From: an uncultured Alphaproteobacteria bacterium
Lineage (GTDB): Bacteria; Pseudomonadota; Alphaproteobacteria; HIMB59
Assembly (NCBI GenBank): GCA_902542505.1
Contig: CACBUI010000002.1
Span: forward strand, 1-40,883
Direction: 5' to 3'
Length of the DNA stretch: 40,883 nt
Shown piece after piece: positions 24,336 through 31,394 of the stretch (its first letter is position 1; each line of letters opens with the position of its first letter). The position numbers and the translations under genes were made by a program. Under the pieces are notes generated by a model. It searched no databases. It had not been told where the DNA came from and saw only the letters and a list, made by a program, of their open reading frames with translations.

Positions 24336-25304
24336 ATGTTTGAAGTTATTAAACAAGGACTAGAAACATCAGTGCAAGATTATCCCGGGAGAGTTGGTTA
24401 TCTTAACCAAGGGTTTCCTCCCTCAGGGCCAATGGATAGTTGGTCTTTTCGACTTGCCAATTTACTTGTAGGTAATGAGGAGAGCTTTGCAGCGCTTGAG
24501 TGTCAGTACACTGGTCCAACTTTAAAATTTGAAAAAGATCATGTCATTGCGGTCTGTGGTGCTGATATGCAGCCCAAAATAAATGGTAATTCTATTCCTA
24601 TGTGGGAGAGTGTTTTAATAAAATCTGGACAAACTCTTGAAATGGGTTTTACAGTATCTGGTGCAAGATCTTATGTGTCTTTTGCTGGAGGCATAGAGTC
24701 AGAAAAATGGCTAAACTCTCAATCAACTTTTCACAAAGCAGGCGTTGGTGGCATTGATGGTCATGCTTTGAAAGACGGTCAAAGAATTCCTTTAGGTCAA
24801 GCTAATGGGAAGATCGGTAGAAAAATTAGAACTGACTCAATTCCAGAGATTAGCAATAGTGGTATTTGGGAAATTGAGGTTGTTCGGGGACCAAATGATG
24901 ATTGGCTTGACGACGAAGGATATGACACTTTTCTTAAAGCAGAGTGGAAACTTCAAGCAAGAAGTGATCGTACTGGATTTAGGTTGGATGGACCTACTTT
25001 AAGTTTTACCGAAAAAGCTACAAATAAATCTCCTGAACATGGCTATGAACCGTCAAATATAATAGATCAGGGCTACCCAATTGGTGGTATTAATTTGGCG
25101 GGTCAAACGCCAATAATACTTGTAAATGATGGGCCTAGCATGGGTGGATTTATTGTACCTTTCACTGTTCCATCAGCCTCTTTTTGGAAATTAGGACAAG
25201 CTAAACCAAATGAAAAATTTAAGTTTAAAGAAATAAGTGTGCAAGAGGCACAGGAAATGAGATCTGAACAAACCTCCATCTGCTCAATGGGAAGTGTCAT
25301 ATAA
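24336..25304 (+). CDS. pxpC: PxpC / KipA-like biotin-dependent carboxyltransferase subunit
   Basis: 322 residues, a normal AHS2 length. The start FEVIKQGLETSVQDYPGRVGYLNQGFPPSGPMD is a textbook match, followed by GAALECQYTGP-like FAALECQYTGP, AVCGADMQPKINGN, and RSDRTGFRLDGP in the second half. It pairs with PxpB. Its stop is one base before the biotin carrier ATG, and its start abuts the pxpB stop. In the E. coli system PxpBC phosphorylates and helps open 5-oxoproline; with BC and BCCP present, a biotin-linked reaction is more likely here (inference from family structure and gene set). Confidence 0.92.
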   Translation: MFEVIKQGLETSVQDYPGRVGYLNQGFPPSGPMDSWSFRLANLLVGNEESFAALECQYTGPTLKFEKDHVIAVCGADMQPKINGNSIPMWESVLIKSGQTLEMGFTVSGARSYVSFAGGIESEKWLNSQSTFHKAGVGGIDGHALKDGQRIPLGQANGKIGRKIRTDSIPEISNSGIWEIEVVRGPNDDWLDDEGYDTFLKAEWKLQARSDRTGFRLDGPTLSFTEKATNKSPEHGYEPSNIIDQGYPIGGINLAGQTPIILVNDGPSMGGFIVPFTVPSASFWKLGQAKPNEKFKFKEISVQEAQEMRSEQTSICSMGSVI

Positions 25305-25305
25305 T

Positions 25306-25524
25306 ATGTCTACAGAAGTTTTAACATCAGTTCCAGGTAACATATGGAAAGTTTTAGTAGAAGTTGGTGATGAAGTAAGTGAGGGGGATATATTATTTAT
25401 TATGGAAGTTATGAAATCAGAGGTCAATCATAACGCTCCAGTTAGTGGAACGATAACTCAAGTTAATATTAGGAATGACCAAGAGGGTGTAAGCCCTGGC
25501 ACTGTTGCTATAATAATAGATTAA
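25306..25524 (+). CDS. Biotin carboxyl carrier protein
   Basis: 72 residues from ATG 25306, a single biotinyl domain. The biotinylation site is EVMKSEV (Lys in the hairpin turn), with upstream GNIWKVLVEVGDEVSEGD and downstream APVSGTI. A GTG 12 bases earlier is in frame (giving 76 residues) and overlaps pxpC, but I prefer the ATG just after the pxpC stop because family similarity starts there. It would ferry carboxyl groups from the biotin carboxylase on the minus arm to the PxpBC-like transferase. The next gene begins directly after its stop. Confidence 0.9.
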   Translation: MSTEVLTSVPGNIWKVLVEVGDEVSEGDILFIMEVMKSEVNHNAPVSGTITQVNIRNDQEGVSPGTVAIIID

Positions 25525-26139
25525 ATGACAGATACTCCACTTTTATATAATGGGCCTACTTCTCCTTTTGGAAGAAAATGTAAAGTATCTGCTCTTGTAT
25601 TAGACGTTGCTCATAAAGAAGAAAAGATAAATATTTATAAATCAAGATTTCTAGATGAATTTAATCCATTAAGACAAGTTCCTACTTTAATAGTTGGTGA
25701 TAAAACGATCACAGACAGTGACAATATTTGTTTGTACTTTGATAGTATTTCAAAAAAAGACTCTATATATCCAAAAGATCGTTATTGGGAAAGTATGACA
25801 ATGATAAGTGTTTCAAATGGAATTATGGAAAATGCAGTTAATCGTTATATAGAAATGTCAGCTATGCCAGAATTAGAGCAAAGACAAAAATCTATAGAGC
25901 GATATGAGAAAAAAATTTTAAGATCCATTAATTGGATTGAAAGAAAATATGATGAGTTCGTGACTGACAAGTTAACGATTGATCAAATATCTGTTGCCTG
26001 TGCATTAGACTATACATCTTTTAGATTTACTGATGCTTGGGGAGACAATAATATTAAATTAAAAAAATGGTTAGAAAATATTACCAAGAATGATTTTATG
26101 AAATCAACATTACCTGGAGAGAGTTTTAAGTATGAATAA
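25525..26139 (+). CDS. Glutathione S-transferase-like protein
   Basis: 204 residues, usual length. The N-terminal thioredoxin-like domain has LLYNGPTSPFGRKCKVSALVLD, the cis-Pro segment LRQVPTLIV and a following DSDNICLYFDS, where the Asp-Ser pair normally contacts the glutathione glutamyl group. The C-terminal domain is helical. It starts directly after the BCCP stop, so it belongs to the same transcript. It may detoxify or isomerise an intermediate, but no specific job can be read. The next gene overlaps it by 8 bases. Confidence 0.85.
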   Translation: MTDTPLLYNGPTSPFGRKCKVSALVLDVAHKEEKINIYKSRFLDEFNPLRQVPTLIVGDKTITDSDNICLYFDSISKKDSIYPKDRYWESMTMISVSNGIMENAVNRYIEMSAMPELEQRQKSIERYEKKILRSINWIERKYDEFVTDKLTIDQISVACALDYTSFRFTDAWGDNNIKLKKWLENITKNDFMKSTLPGESFKYE

Positions 26140-26680
26140 AAGATTTAGAAAATTTTTTCTACAAATGATACATTATAAGTTGATGAGATATATTTTTGTA
26201 CTTCTTTTAAGTTTGCCATTATTATCGATGAATTTGAATGCAGAGTATGAGATGCACATCCCAAATTGTACTCAAAAAGGTGTTGAAAATTGTGGTGGTT
26301 TTTTATTTGATAATGAAACTGGGGATGTCCTTTTTTGCGGTTCTGAGAGTTGTATCGATTTAAAACTACCAAAATCTTGGAAGGCAAAACAGAAAGATAA
26401 ACTATCAAAACAAGATCAAATATTAGAAATGCTCTCTAATATTCAGGTTGGATCTGTCAACACAGTTCAAAATGTTGAGCCTTCCTCAGATACAAAAATT
26501 GTAAATCAGGAAGTAAAATCAGAAGAAAATAAAGAAGAAAAAGAGGTTGTCAAAAAAGAAGAGAAAAAAGATAAGAAGATAGAAAAGTGTGACAAAGAAA
26601 AGAAAAGTTTGTGTAAAGGTTCTGGTGGCATGCAACTTGGAGGAACCGGAATGAAACTCAAGAAACCAACAAAAAAATAG
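26132..26680 (+). CDS. Exported Lys/Glu-rich hypothetical protein
   Basis: Up to 182 residues. A signal peptide is visible; its hydrophobic core (YIFVLLLSLPLLSMNLNA) fits better with starts at Met12 or Met18, so the annotated N-terminus may be too long. The mature protein has paired Cys (NCTQKGVENCGG, FCGSESCID, and later KCDKEKKSLCKG) and a Lys/Glu-rich low-complexity stretch near residues 130-160. The C-terminus reads GMQLGGTGMKLKKP. Family unknown; the position after the GST-like gene may only reflect compact packing. Confidence 0.6.
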   Translation: MNKRFRKFFLQMIHYKLMRYIFVLLLSLPLLSMNLNAEYEMHIPNCTQKGVENCGGFLFDNETGDVLFCGSESCIDLKLPKSWKAKQKDKLSKQDQILEMLSNIQVGSVNTVQNVEPSSDTKIVNQEVKSEENKEEKEVVKKEEKKDKKIEKCDKEKKSLCKGSGGMQLGGTGMKLKKPTKK

Positions 26681-26681
26681 T

Positions 26682-26909
26682 TTGAAAAAAAAACAAAAGA
26701 GATCATTAGCTTCTTTAATATTAATAAGAGAAAAACTTGCCCATGACCTATGTAATGAGATTTATATGAGTAAAGATGAAGCTTATGAAATTATAGACTT
26801 TGCTTTCCAGCTTAGTGATAAATTACCTGAAACTTATGATCAACTGAAATCAGAAATAAAGTCTTATATAATTATTAATATGTTATCTCTAGTTACTAAA
26901 TTCCACTAG
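26682..26909 (+). CDS. Small helical hypothetical protein
   Basis: 75 residues with a TTG start one base after the preceding stop. The sequence is mostly helical and charged, with a single Cys and no membrane segment. It overlaps the convergent gene by 14 bases. Coding is plausible from amino-acid make-up and packing, but I recognise no family and the non-ATG start weakens the call. Confidence 0.4.
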   Translation: MKKKQKRSLASLILIREKLAHDLCNEIYMSKDEAYEIIDFAFQLSDKLPETYDQLKSEIKSYIIINMLSLVTKFH

Positions 26910-27498
26910 TATCAATTTCTTCTTTTGAAATATTTTCTTTATTTTCATCAAGTAAATTTTCATAGTTCGAATTTTCATTACTCAAATAAGCACTATCAGT
27001 TAAAATTATATCCATTCTCCTATTATTAAAACTATAATCACAAGTAACTGAGAAAATTAACTCACTACTATTAGATTTATTGCTAAGATAAATTTCCCAG
27101 GTTGTTTTACTTTTAAGTTTATTTGGAAATTGTTTAACTTCAGTTTGAAATAATTCGGTGTTTTTCTTTTGAAATGAATTAATAAAGCTATCTTGAATGT
27201 CAAGGCACTCAACAGGACTGAGTTGCAATTGATTATTTGAGCCGTGAATTTCGTAAATATTTCCTGTTTTTGTTGATTTTAATGTGTATTCAGTAAGATA
27301 TTTGTTTGCTATCAAGACGTTGTCCTCTTTAATAGAAATGCTCTCAATATTACCTTTCTTTAATTTTATTCTACCATCATTTTCATACCTAAGAATGTCC
27401 TCGTACAATTTATAACCAAAAAGCTCAATTGATTGTGCATTCAAACAAAAAAACATGCTTACCGTGAATAATGTCTTAAACATAAGGAATTTTAACAT
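26896..27498 (-). CDS. Exported hypothetical protein
   Basis: 200 residues from the preferred ATG at 27498, which lies just after the stop of the upstream gene; the open frame continues to 27573 but that would overlap the neighbour by 71 bases. A signal peptide (LKFLMFKTLFTVSMFFCLNA) precedes a mature part of beta-strand character with one Cys pair candidate (VECLDIQ and SVTCDYS) and an acidic, Asn/Glu-rich C-terminus. No family recognised. It is the third gene of a minus-strand set headed by the ParA-type ATPase. Confidence 0.6.
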   Translation of the reverse strand: MLKFLMFKTLFTVSMFFCLNAQSIELFGYKLYEDILRYENDGRIKLKKGNIESISIKEDNVLIANKYLTEYTLKSTKTGNIYEIHGSNNQLQLSPVECLDIQDSFINSFQKKNTELFQTEVKQFPNKLKSKTTWEIYLSNKSNSSELIFSVTCDYSFNNRRMDIILTDSAYLSNENSNYENLLDENKENISKEEIDTSGI

Positions 27499-27502
27499 TG
27501 AT

Positions 27503-27952
27503 TTAGTTCTTTGAAATAGTGTTGAGCGGATATGGAACATCTTTGATAGAAAATTTATGACAATATTCAACACCCTCTAAAAGTTTTGACCATAGTTCGT
27601 TTGCATCCTTTTCTAATTCTGGGATCGAATATGATGCTAAGCTTAAAAACCATATCTTAAAAGAGTCCTTTGATAGTCTATCGACATTTGAATTAACTAA
27701 TGTGGAAAAGGTATCTTTCCACTGTAGTAAGAGAACATCAGCTTCTTTTTTTGATAAATTCTGTGGTGATATAAAGTATTTTTTTTGAAGTGTTGATTTA
27801 TCTTGTTCTAGGATAGATGTTTTAAATTGGAATGCATTATCGAGAATTGATGCTTTTTCTTTACTATCATTTATTTCAATCCAATTAATAAAACCTTTCA
27901 ATAATCTTGAGCATATGTCATGGAGTTGTTCATTATCTATTTCTTCATTCAT
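27503..27952 (-). CDS. ParA-partner candidate, hypothetical 149-residue protein
   Basis: A soluble, mainly helical protein with an acidic N-terminus, an amphipathic middle (KEADVLLLQWKDTFSTLV) and a segment SKDSFKIWFLSLASYSIPELEKDANELWSKLLEG. I do not recognise the family. It starts 15 bases after the ParA-like gene. ParA-type ATPases are generally coupled to a small adaptor encoded next door, so this is a reasonable candidate partner, though that is inference. Confidence 0.65.
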   Translation of the reverse strand: MNEEIDNEQLHDICSRLLKGFINWIEINDSKEKASILDNAFQFKTSILEQDKSTLQKKYFISPQNLSKKEADVLLLQWKDTFSTLVNSNVDRLSKDSFKIWFLSLASYSIPELEKDANELWSKLLEGVEYCHKFSIKDVPYPLNTISKN

Positions 27953-27967
27953 ATAATTTATTAAAAT

Positions 27968-28606
27968 TTAAAATTTCAAGAATGACTGTATCTCTTTTGC
28001 TAGAGCCAACATTTCTAAACACCCTTTTCCAGTTCTTTGTTTTTCTACTACTGTTAACCCTAATCCCATAGTTGATACAAATATTTGTCTATTACCCAAA
28101 ATCGTCTTTGCTTTTTTAACATTCATTTTATTAACAAATTTATGTGCTTCTTGAATAAGTTTAGATTTTGCATTTGCTCTATTTATAAGTATTAATATCT
28201 CTCTTTTTTCTCTTTTCGCTAATTCAATTATGGACTCCGTGGCCCAAAAATCCACTTGAGAGGGAGATATCGGTATAATGACAAGGTCAGCTATTTCAAT
28301 TGCTGGTCTTCCATCAGCGTCAATTTTAGGAGGAGTATCAATTATTACTAAATCAGATTTTTCTTTAAGCGTTTTTGCCTCATACTGTGCGCCCCAGAGG
28401 CTTGCTGTTTTAAACTGAATCATATTTTTATTTTTAAGTTTTTCATTTCTGGTAATAAACCACTTACCTAAACTACCTTGAGGGTCTGTGTCGAGTAATG
28501 TCGTGGATAAATTATTTTTTAAAGAATAAACAGCAGCTAAATTTGCAGCTATAGTGGTTTTTCCAGAGCCTCCTTTTTGTTGAGCGATGGTAATAACCTT
28601 AGACAC
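27968..28606 (-). CDS. Orphan ParA-family ATPase
   Basis: 212 residues. The deviant Walker A is QQKGGSGKTT (Lys11 and Lys16), the switch region LLDTDPQGSLGKW near 38-50, and Walker B VIIDTPPKID. The short length, without the N-terminal DNA-binding helix of chromosomal ParA, fits the cargo-positioning branch (PpfA, McdA, MipZ-like). No parB-like gene or parS-like repeat is seen nearby. It may place a protein complex or membrane machine on the nucleoid. A divergent promoter region of 129 bases separates it from the alcohol dehydrogenase. Confidence 0.87.
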   Translation of the reverse strand: MSKVITIAQQKGGSGKTTIAANLAAVYSLKNNLSTTLLDTDPQGSLGKWFITRNEKLKNKNMIQFKTASLWGAQYEAKTLKEKSDLVIIDTPPKIDADGRPAIEIADLVIIPISPSQVDFWATESIIELAKREKREILILINRANAKSKLIQEAHKFVNKMNVKKAKTILGNRQIFVSTMGLGLTVVEKQRTGKGCLEMLALAKEIQSFLKF

Positions 28607-28735
28607 AATTCAAGTATAAAAATAAAAAACTCTTTAGAAAGCCTTATTAAAAAAAAGTTGTGGGTTGATAGGTGCTTAGAATAGGTTTGGTAAAATTATA
28701 TAGGAAATAAACCTCATATCATCTATATTGCTATC
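28607..28735. promoter_or_regulatory. Divergent intergenic region
   Basis: 129 AT-rich bases between the ParA-like and alcohol dehydrogenase starts. It must carry promoters for both directions, but I see no convincing -35/-10 pair and no strong dyad. Confidence 0.4.
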
Positions 28736-29899
28736 GTGAAAGCGTTTCAATTCAACACTACTCCTGGAATAAGATTTGGAAGTGACTATTCAATAGGCAC
28801 AGCAGAGGAAGTTTCTAAAAAACTTGGTAACAAAATACTATTTGTAACTGATCCGGGTTTAGTAAAAATTGGGTTACACGAAAAAACAATTACTGAGCTT
28901 CAAAAATACTCTGAAATTTTAATTTTTGATAATGTTGAAGCTGACCCATCTATAAAAACACTTATGAGTTGTGTACAACAGGGAAGAGATTTTGATGCAA
29001 CAGGTGTAATTGGATTTGGTGGTGGATCATCAATGGACGTATCGAAATTAACTGCACTTTTGATTGGCTCAAACGAAAATATTCATGAAGCTTGGGGAGT
29101 GGCTAATGCTAAAGGGCCTAGGCTCCCTCTTGCACTTTACCCAACAACTTCTGGTACTGGTTCTGAAGTAACTCCAATTTCTATTATCACACAAGAAGAT
29201 TTAGAAAAAAAAGGAGTCTCCTCTCCTATTATACTTCCAGACCTTGCAATTCTTGATCCATCATTAACACTCGGTCTTCCCCCTCACATTACTGCTGCTA
29301 CCGGTATTGATGCAATGGTCCACGCGATAGAGTCTTATGCTTCAAAAAGTGTGAACAATAATTTGATCTCCCAAACACTTGCAAAGGAAGCATTGAAGCT
29401 TTTAGGTAGTTCTATAAGACAAGCTGTCATTAACGGAAAGGATATTGAAGCAAGATCAAATATGCTTGTTGGCTCTATGTTAGCAGGTGTCTCCTTTGGA
29501 AACTCTCCAGTTGCTGGCGTTCATGCTTTAGCATATCCGATTGGAGGCACTTATCATGTCCCTCACGGTCTTTCCAACGCACTTGTCCTGCCATATGTGT
29601 TAAGATTTAATATATCTGATCAAAATGCATCAAAACTGTACAGTGAAATAGCCCCAATTGTTTTTCCAGATATTGATACAAGCACCAGCACTCAAGATAT
29701 TTCTTCAAAATTCATTGAAAAGTTGTCAGATCTATCAAGTGAATTAGGTTTAGAACAAAGATTAAGAGATCTCGACATCCCTGAAACTGCATGCGAAACA
29801 ATGGCTAGAGATGCTATGAAACAAACCCGATTACTAATCAATAACCCAAGAGAAATATCTGAAAAAGATGCTTTTGATATTTATAGGTCTGCATGGTAA
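28736..29899 (+). CDS. Iron-containing alcohol dehydrogenase
   Basis: 387 residues with a GTG start; the first residues (AFQFNTTPGIRFG) already match the family, so a later start is unlikely. NAD-binding GVIGFGGGSSMDVSK, then YPTTSGTGSEVTPISI, and metal ligands in GIDAMVHAIESYAS (Asp and His), GVHALAYPIG (His) and HVPHGLSNALVLP (His). The enzyme is of the group III Fe-ADH or maleylacetate reductase-like class and oxidises or reduces small alcohols or aldehydes. It stands alone between the ParA group and the Gld-type exporter. Confidence 0.92.
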   Translation: MKAFQFNTTPGIRFGSDYSIGTAEEVSKKLGNKILFVTDPGLVKIGLHEKTITELQKYSEILIFDNVEADPSIKTLMSCVQQGRDFDATGVIGFGGGSSMDVSKLTALLIGSNENIHEAWGVANAKGPRLPLALYPTTSGTGSEVTPISIITQEDLEKKGVSSPIILPDLAILDPSLTLGLPPHITAATGIDAMVHAIESYASKSVNNNLISQTLAKEALKLLGSSIRQAVINGKDIEARSNMLVGSMLAGVSFGNSPVAGVHALAYPIGGTYHVPHGLSNALVLPYVLRFNISDQNASKLYSEIAPIVFPDIDTSTSTQDISSKFIEKLSDLSSELGLEQRLRDLDIPETACETMARDAMKQTRLLINNPREISEKDAFDIYRSAW

Positions 29900-29916
29900 A
29901 AACTTCATCTGATAAG

Positions 29917-29936
29917 AGATGGTAAATTTATCATCT
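29917..29936. repeat. 20-base palindrome after the alcohol dehydrogenase gene
   Basis: AGATGGTAAA and TTTATCATCT are inverted copies with one mismatch (G/T, a wobble in RNA). It starts 18 bases after the stop and overlaps a further CATCT/AGATG pair at about 29906-29921. It could be an mRNA 3' hairpin. There is no following T-run, so it is not a standard terminator. Confidence 0.35.
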
Positions 29937-29973
29937 TGAATTATTAAGATTTTAAACTAAATAATATGAAAAA

Positions 29974-30675
29974 ATGTTAAGTGTAATAGATATTTCTAAA
30001 AATTTTGGCGATTTTACTGCCATTAATAAACTCTCTTTTGAGGTCAAAGTTGGTGATGTGATGGGGTTCCTTGGACCTAATGGTGCTGGCAAAACAACTT
30101 CCATGAGGGTAATAACAGGTTATCTTAAATCTGACAGTGGAAACGTTATCATAAACAATAAGGACATTGAAATAGATCCCATTCACACAAAGTCAATGAT
30201 TGGCTACTTACCTGAAGGTGTTCCACTTTATTTGGACTTTTCACCATATCTTTACCTAGACTACGTTTGCCAGGTAAGAAATATAAAAAACTCAAAAGCA
30301 GCAATAAAAAAAGTAATTAATGATCTGCAATTAGATGAAGTAAAAGATGTTCCTATTGAAACTTTATCAAAAGGTTTTAAAAGACGTGTTGGAATAGCAC
30401 AGGCTCTTATTCATAATCCCAAATTACTGATCTTAGATGAGCCAACTGATGGATTGGATCCCCTTCAAAAGTTTGAAGTAAGAAAATTAATTAAAAAATT
30501 ATCTAAAACAAAAGCAATTATAATTTCTACACACATTCTTGATGAAGTTCCTGAGGTTTGCAATAAGTGTCTTATTATTAATGATGGACAAAAAGTCTTT
30601 GAGGGAACTCCATCACAGCTTAAGAAAAAAATTGGTAAATCACTAGATGAAAAATTTAGAAAGTTAGTAAGCTAA
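29974..30675 (+). CDS. ABC transporter ATPase, GldA-like
   Basis: 233 residues. Walker A is LGPNGAGKTTSMR, the Q-loop region YLPEGVPLY, the signature LSKGFKRRVGIAQAL and Walker B LLILDEPTDGLDP, with a switch His in ISTHILDE. It resembles GldA/NatA-type exporter ATPases. Its stop is adjacent to the permease ATG (one-base overlap). Together with the next three genes it forms the common ATPase, ABC-2 permease, GldG-like and DUF4340-like operon found widely in bacteria without gliding motility; the cargo is not known. Confidence 0.9.
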   Translation: MLSVIDISKNFGDFTAINKLSFEVKVGDVMGFLGPNGAGKTTSMRVITGYLKSDSGNVIINNKDIEIDPIHTKSMIGYLPEGVPLYLDFSPYLYLDYVCQVRNIKNSKAAIKKVINDLQLDEVKDVPIETLSKGFKRRVGIAQALIHNPKLLILDEPTDGLDPLQKFEVRKLIKKLSKTKAIIISTHILDEVPEVCNKCLIINDGQKVFEGTPSQLKKKIGKSLDEKFRKLVS

Positions 30676-31394
30676 TGTTGGCGTTAATTAAAAGAGAACT
30701 TAAATTATATTTTATTACTCCTGTCGCCTATATTTTTACTGCAATATTTATTTTGACCTCTATGTCCTTGACATTTTATTTTGGCTCGTTTTTCTCCTCA
30801 GGAGTTGCAGACTTAACGGTTTTTTTTAGTTTTATTCCATGGGTTTTTATTTTCTTTGTCTCTGCAGTTACTATGAAAAGTTGGTCCGAGGAAAAAAGAC
30901 TTGGTACTATTGAATTGTTAATGACCTTACCAATTCCTTTGTGGAAGATAGTGTTGAGTAAATTTTTTGCAACTTGGGCTTTTGTTGTATTCTCTGTTGT
31001 TTTGACGTTTCCTATTTGGATTACAGTAAATTATCTTGGAAACCCTGATAACCTTGTAATTATTGGCCAATATCTTGGTGTTATTATAATGGCAGGTGCT
31101 TATGTCTCTCTTGGAATTTTCTTTTCTTCGTTAACTAACAATCAAATAATTGCCTTTATTTTATCTATTTTAGTCTCATTTCTTTTTACCATAAGTGGGT
31201 TTCCTCTTATGATTAATTTTATAACTGGGATTTTACCTATTGAAATAGTAGAACTCATTTCTAGTTTTAGCTTTTTGACTCACTTCTCAAGTATCCAAAC
31301 GGGTTTCTTCTCAATTAAAGGATTGTTTTTCTTTTTATCCTTTATTGCTCTTTGGAATTATTTAACAATTATAAAATTTTTAAATCGAGACTAA
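30675..31394 (+). CDS. ABC-2 type permease, GldF-like
   Basis: 239 residues with six membrane helices: one near 12-32, the loop MKSWSEEKRLGTIELLMTLPI between the second and third, and the last close to the C-terminus. The EEKRLGTIELL segment is the hallmark of ABC-2 exporter permeases that pairs with the ATPase. Its ATG overlaps the ATPase stop and its stop overlaps the next ATG, which indicates coupled translation. Confidence 0.88.
   Translation: MLALIKRELKLYFITPVAYIFTAIFILTSMSLTFYFGSFFSSGVADLTVFFSFIPWVFIFFVSAVTMKSWSEEKRLGTIELLMTLPIPLWKIVLSKFFATWAFVVFSVVLTFPIWITVNYLGNPDNLVIIGQYLGVIIMAGAYVSLGIFFSSLTNNQIIAFILSILVSFLFTISGFPLMINFITGILPIEIVELISSFSFLTHFSSIQTGFFSIKGLFFFLSFIALWNYLTIIKFLNRD

Noticed and set aside
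25294..25305. GTG start for the biotin carrier gene, overlapping pxpC
   Set aside because: It adds only four residues with no family similarity and has no ribosome site; ATG 25306 just after the pxpC stop is simpler. It cannot be fully excluded.
27499..27573. N-terminal extension of the exported protein
   Set aside because: It would overlap the upstream gene by 71 bases and bury the signal peptide; the ATG at 27498 lies just past that gene's stop.
31352..31393. Earlier ATG of the GldG-like frame
   Set aside because: It lies inside the permease gene; the ATG sharing a base with the permease stop gives the expected short N-terminus before the membrane helix.
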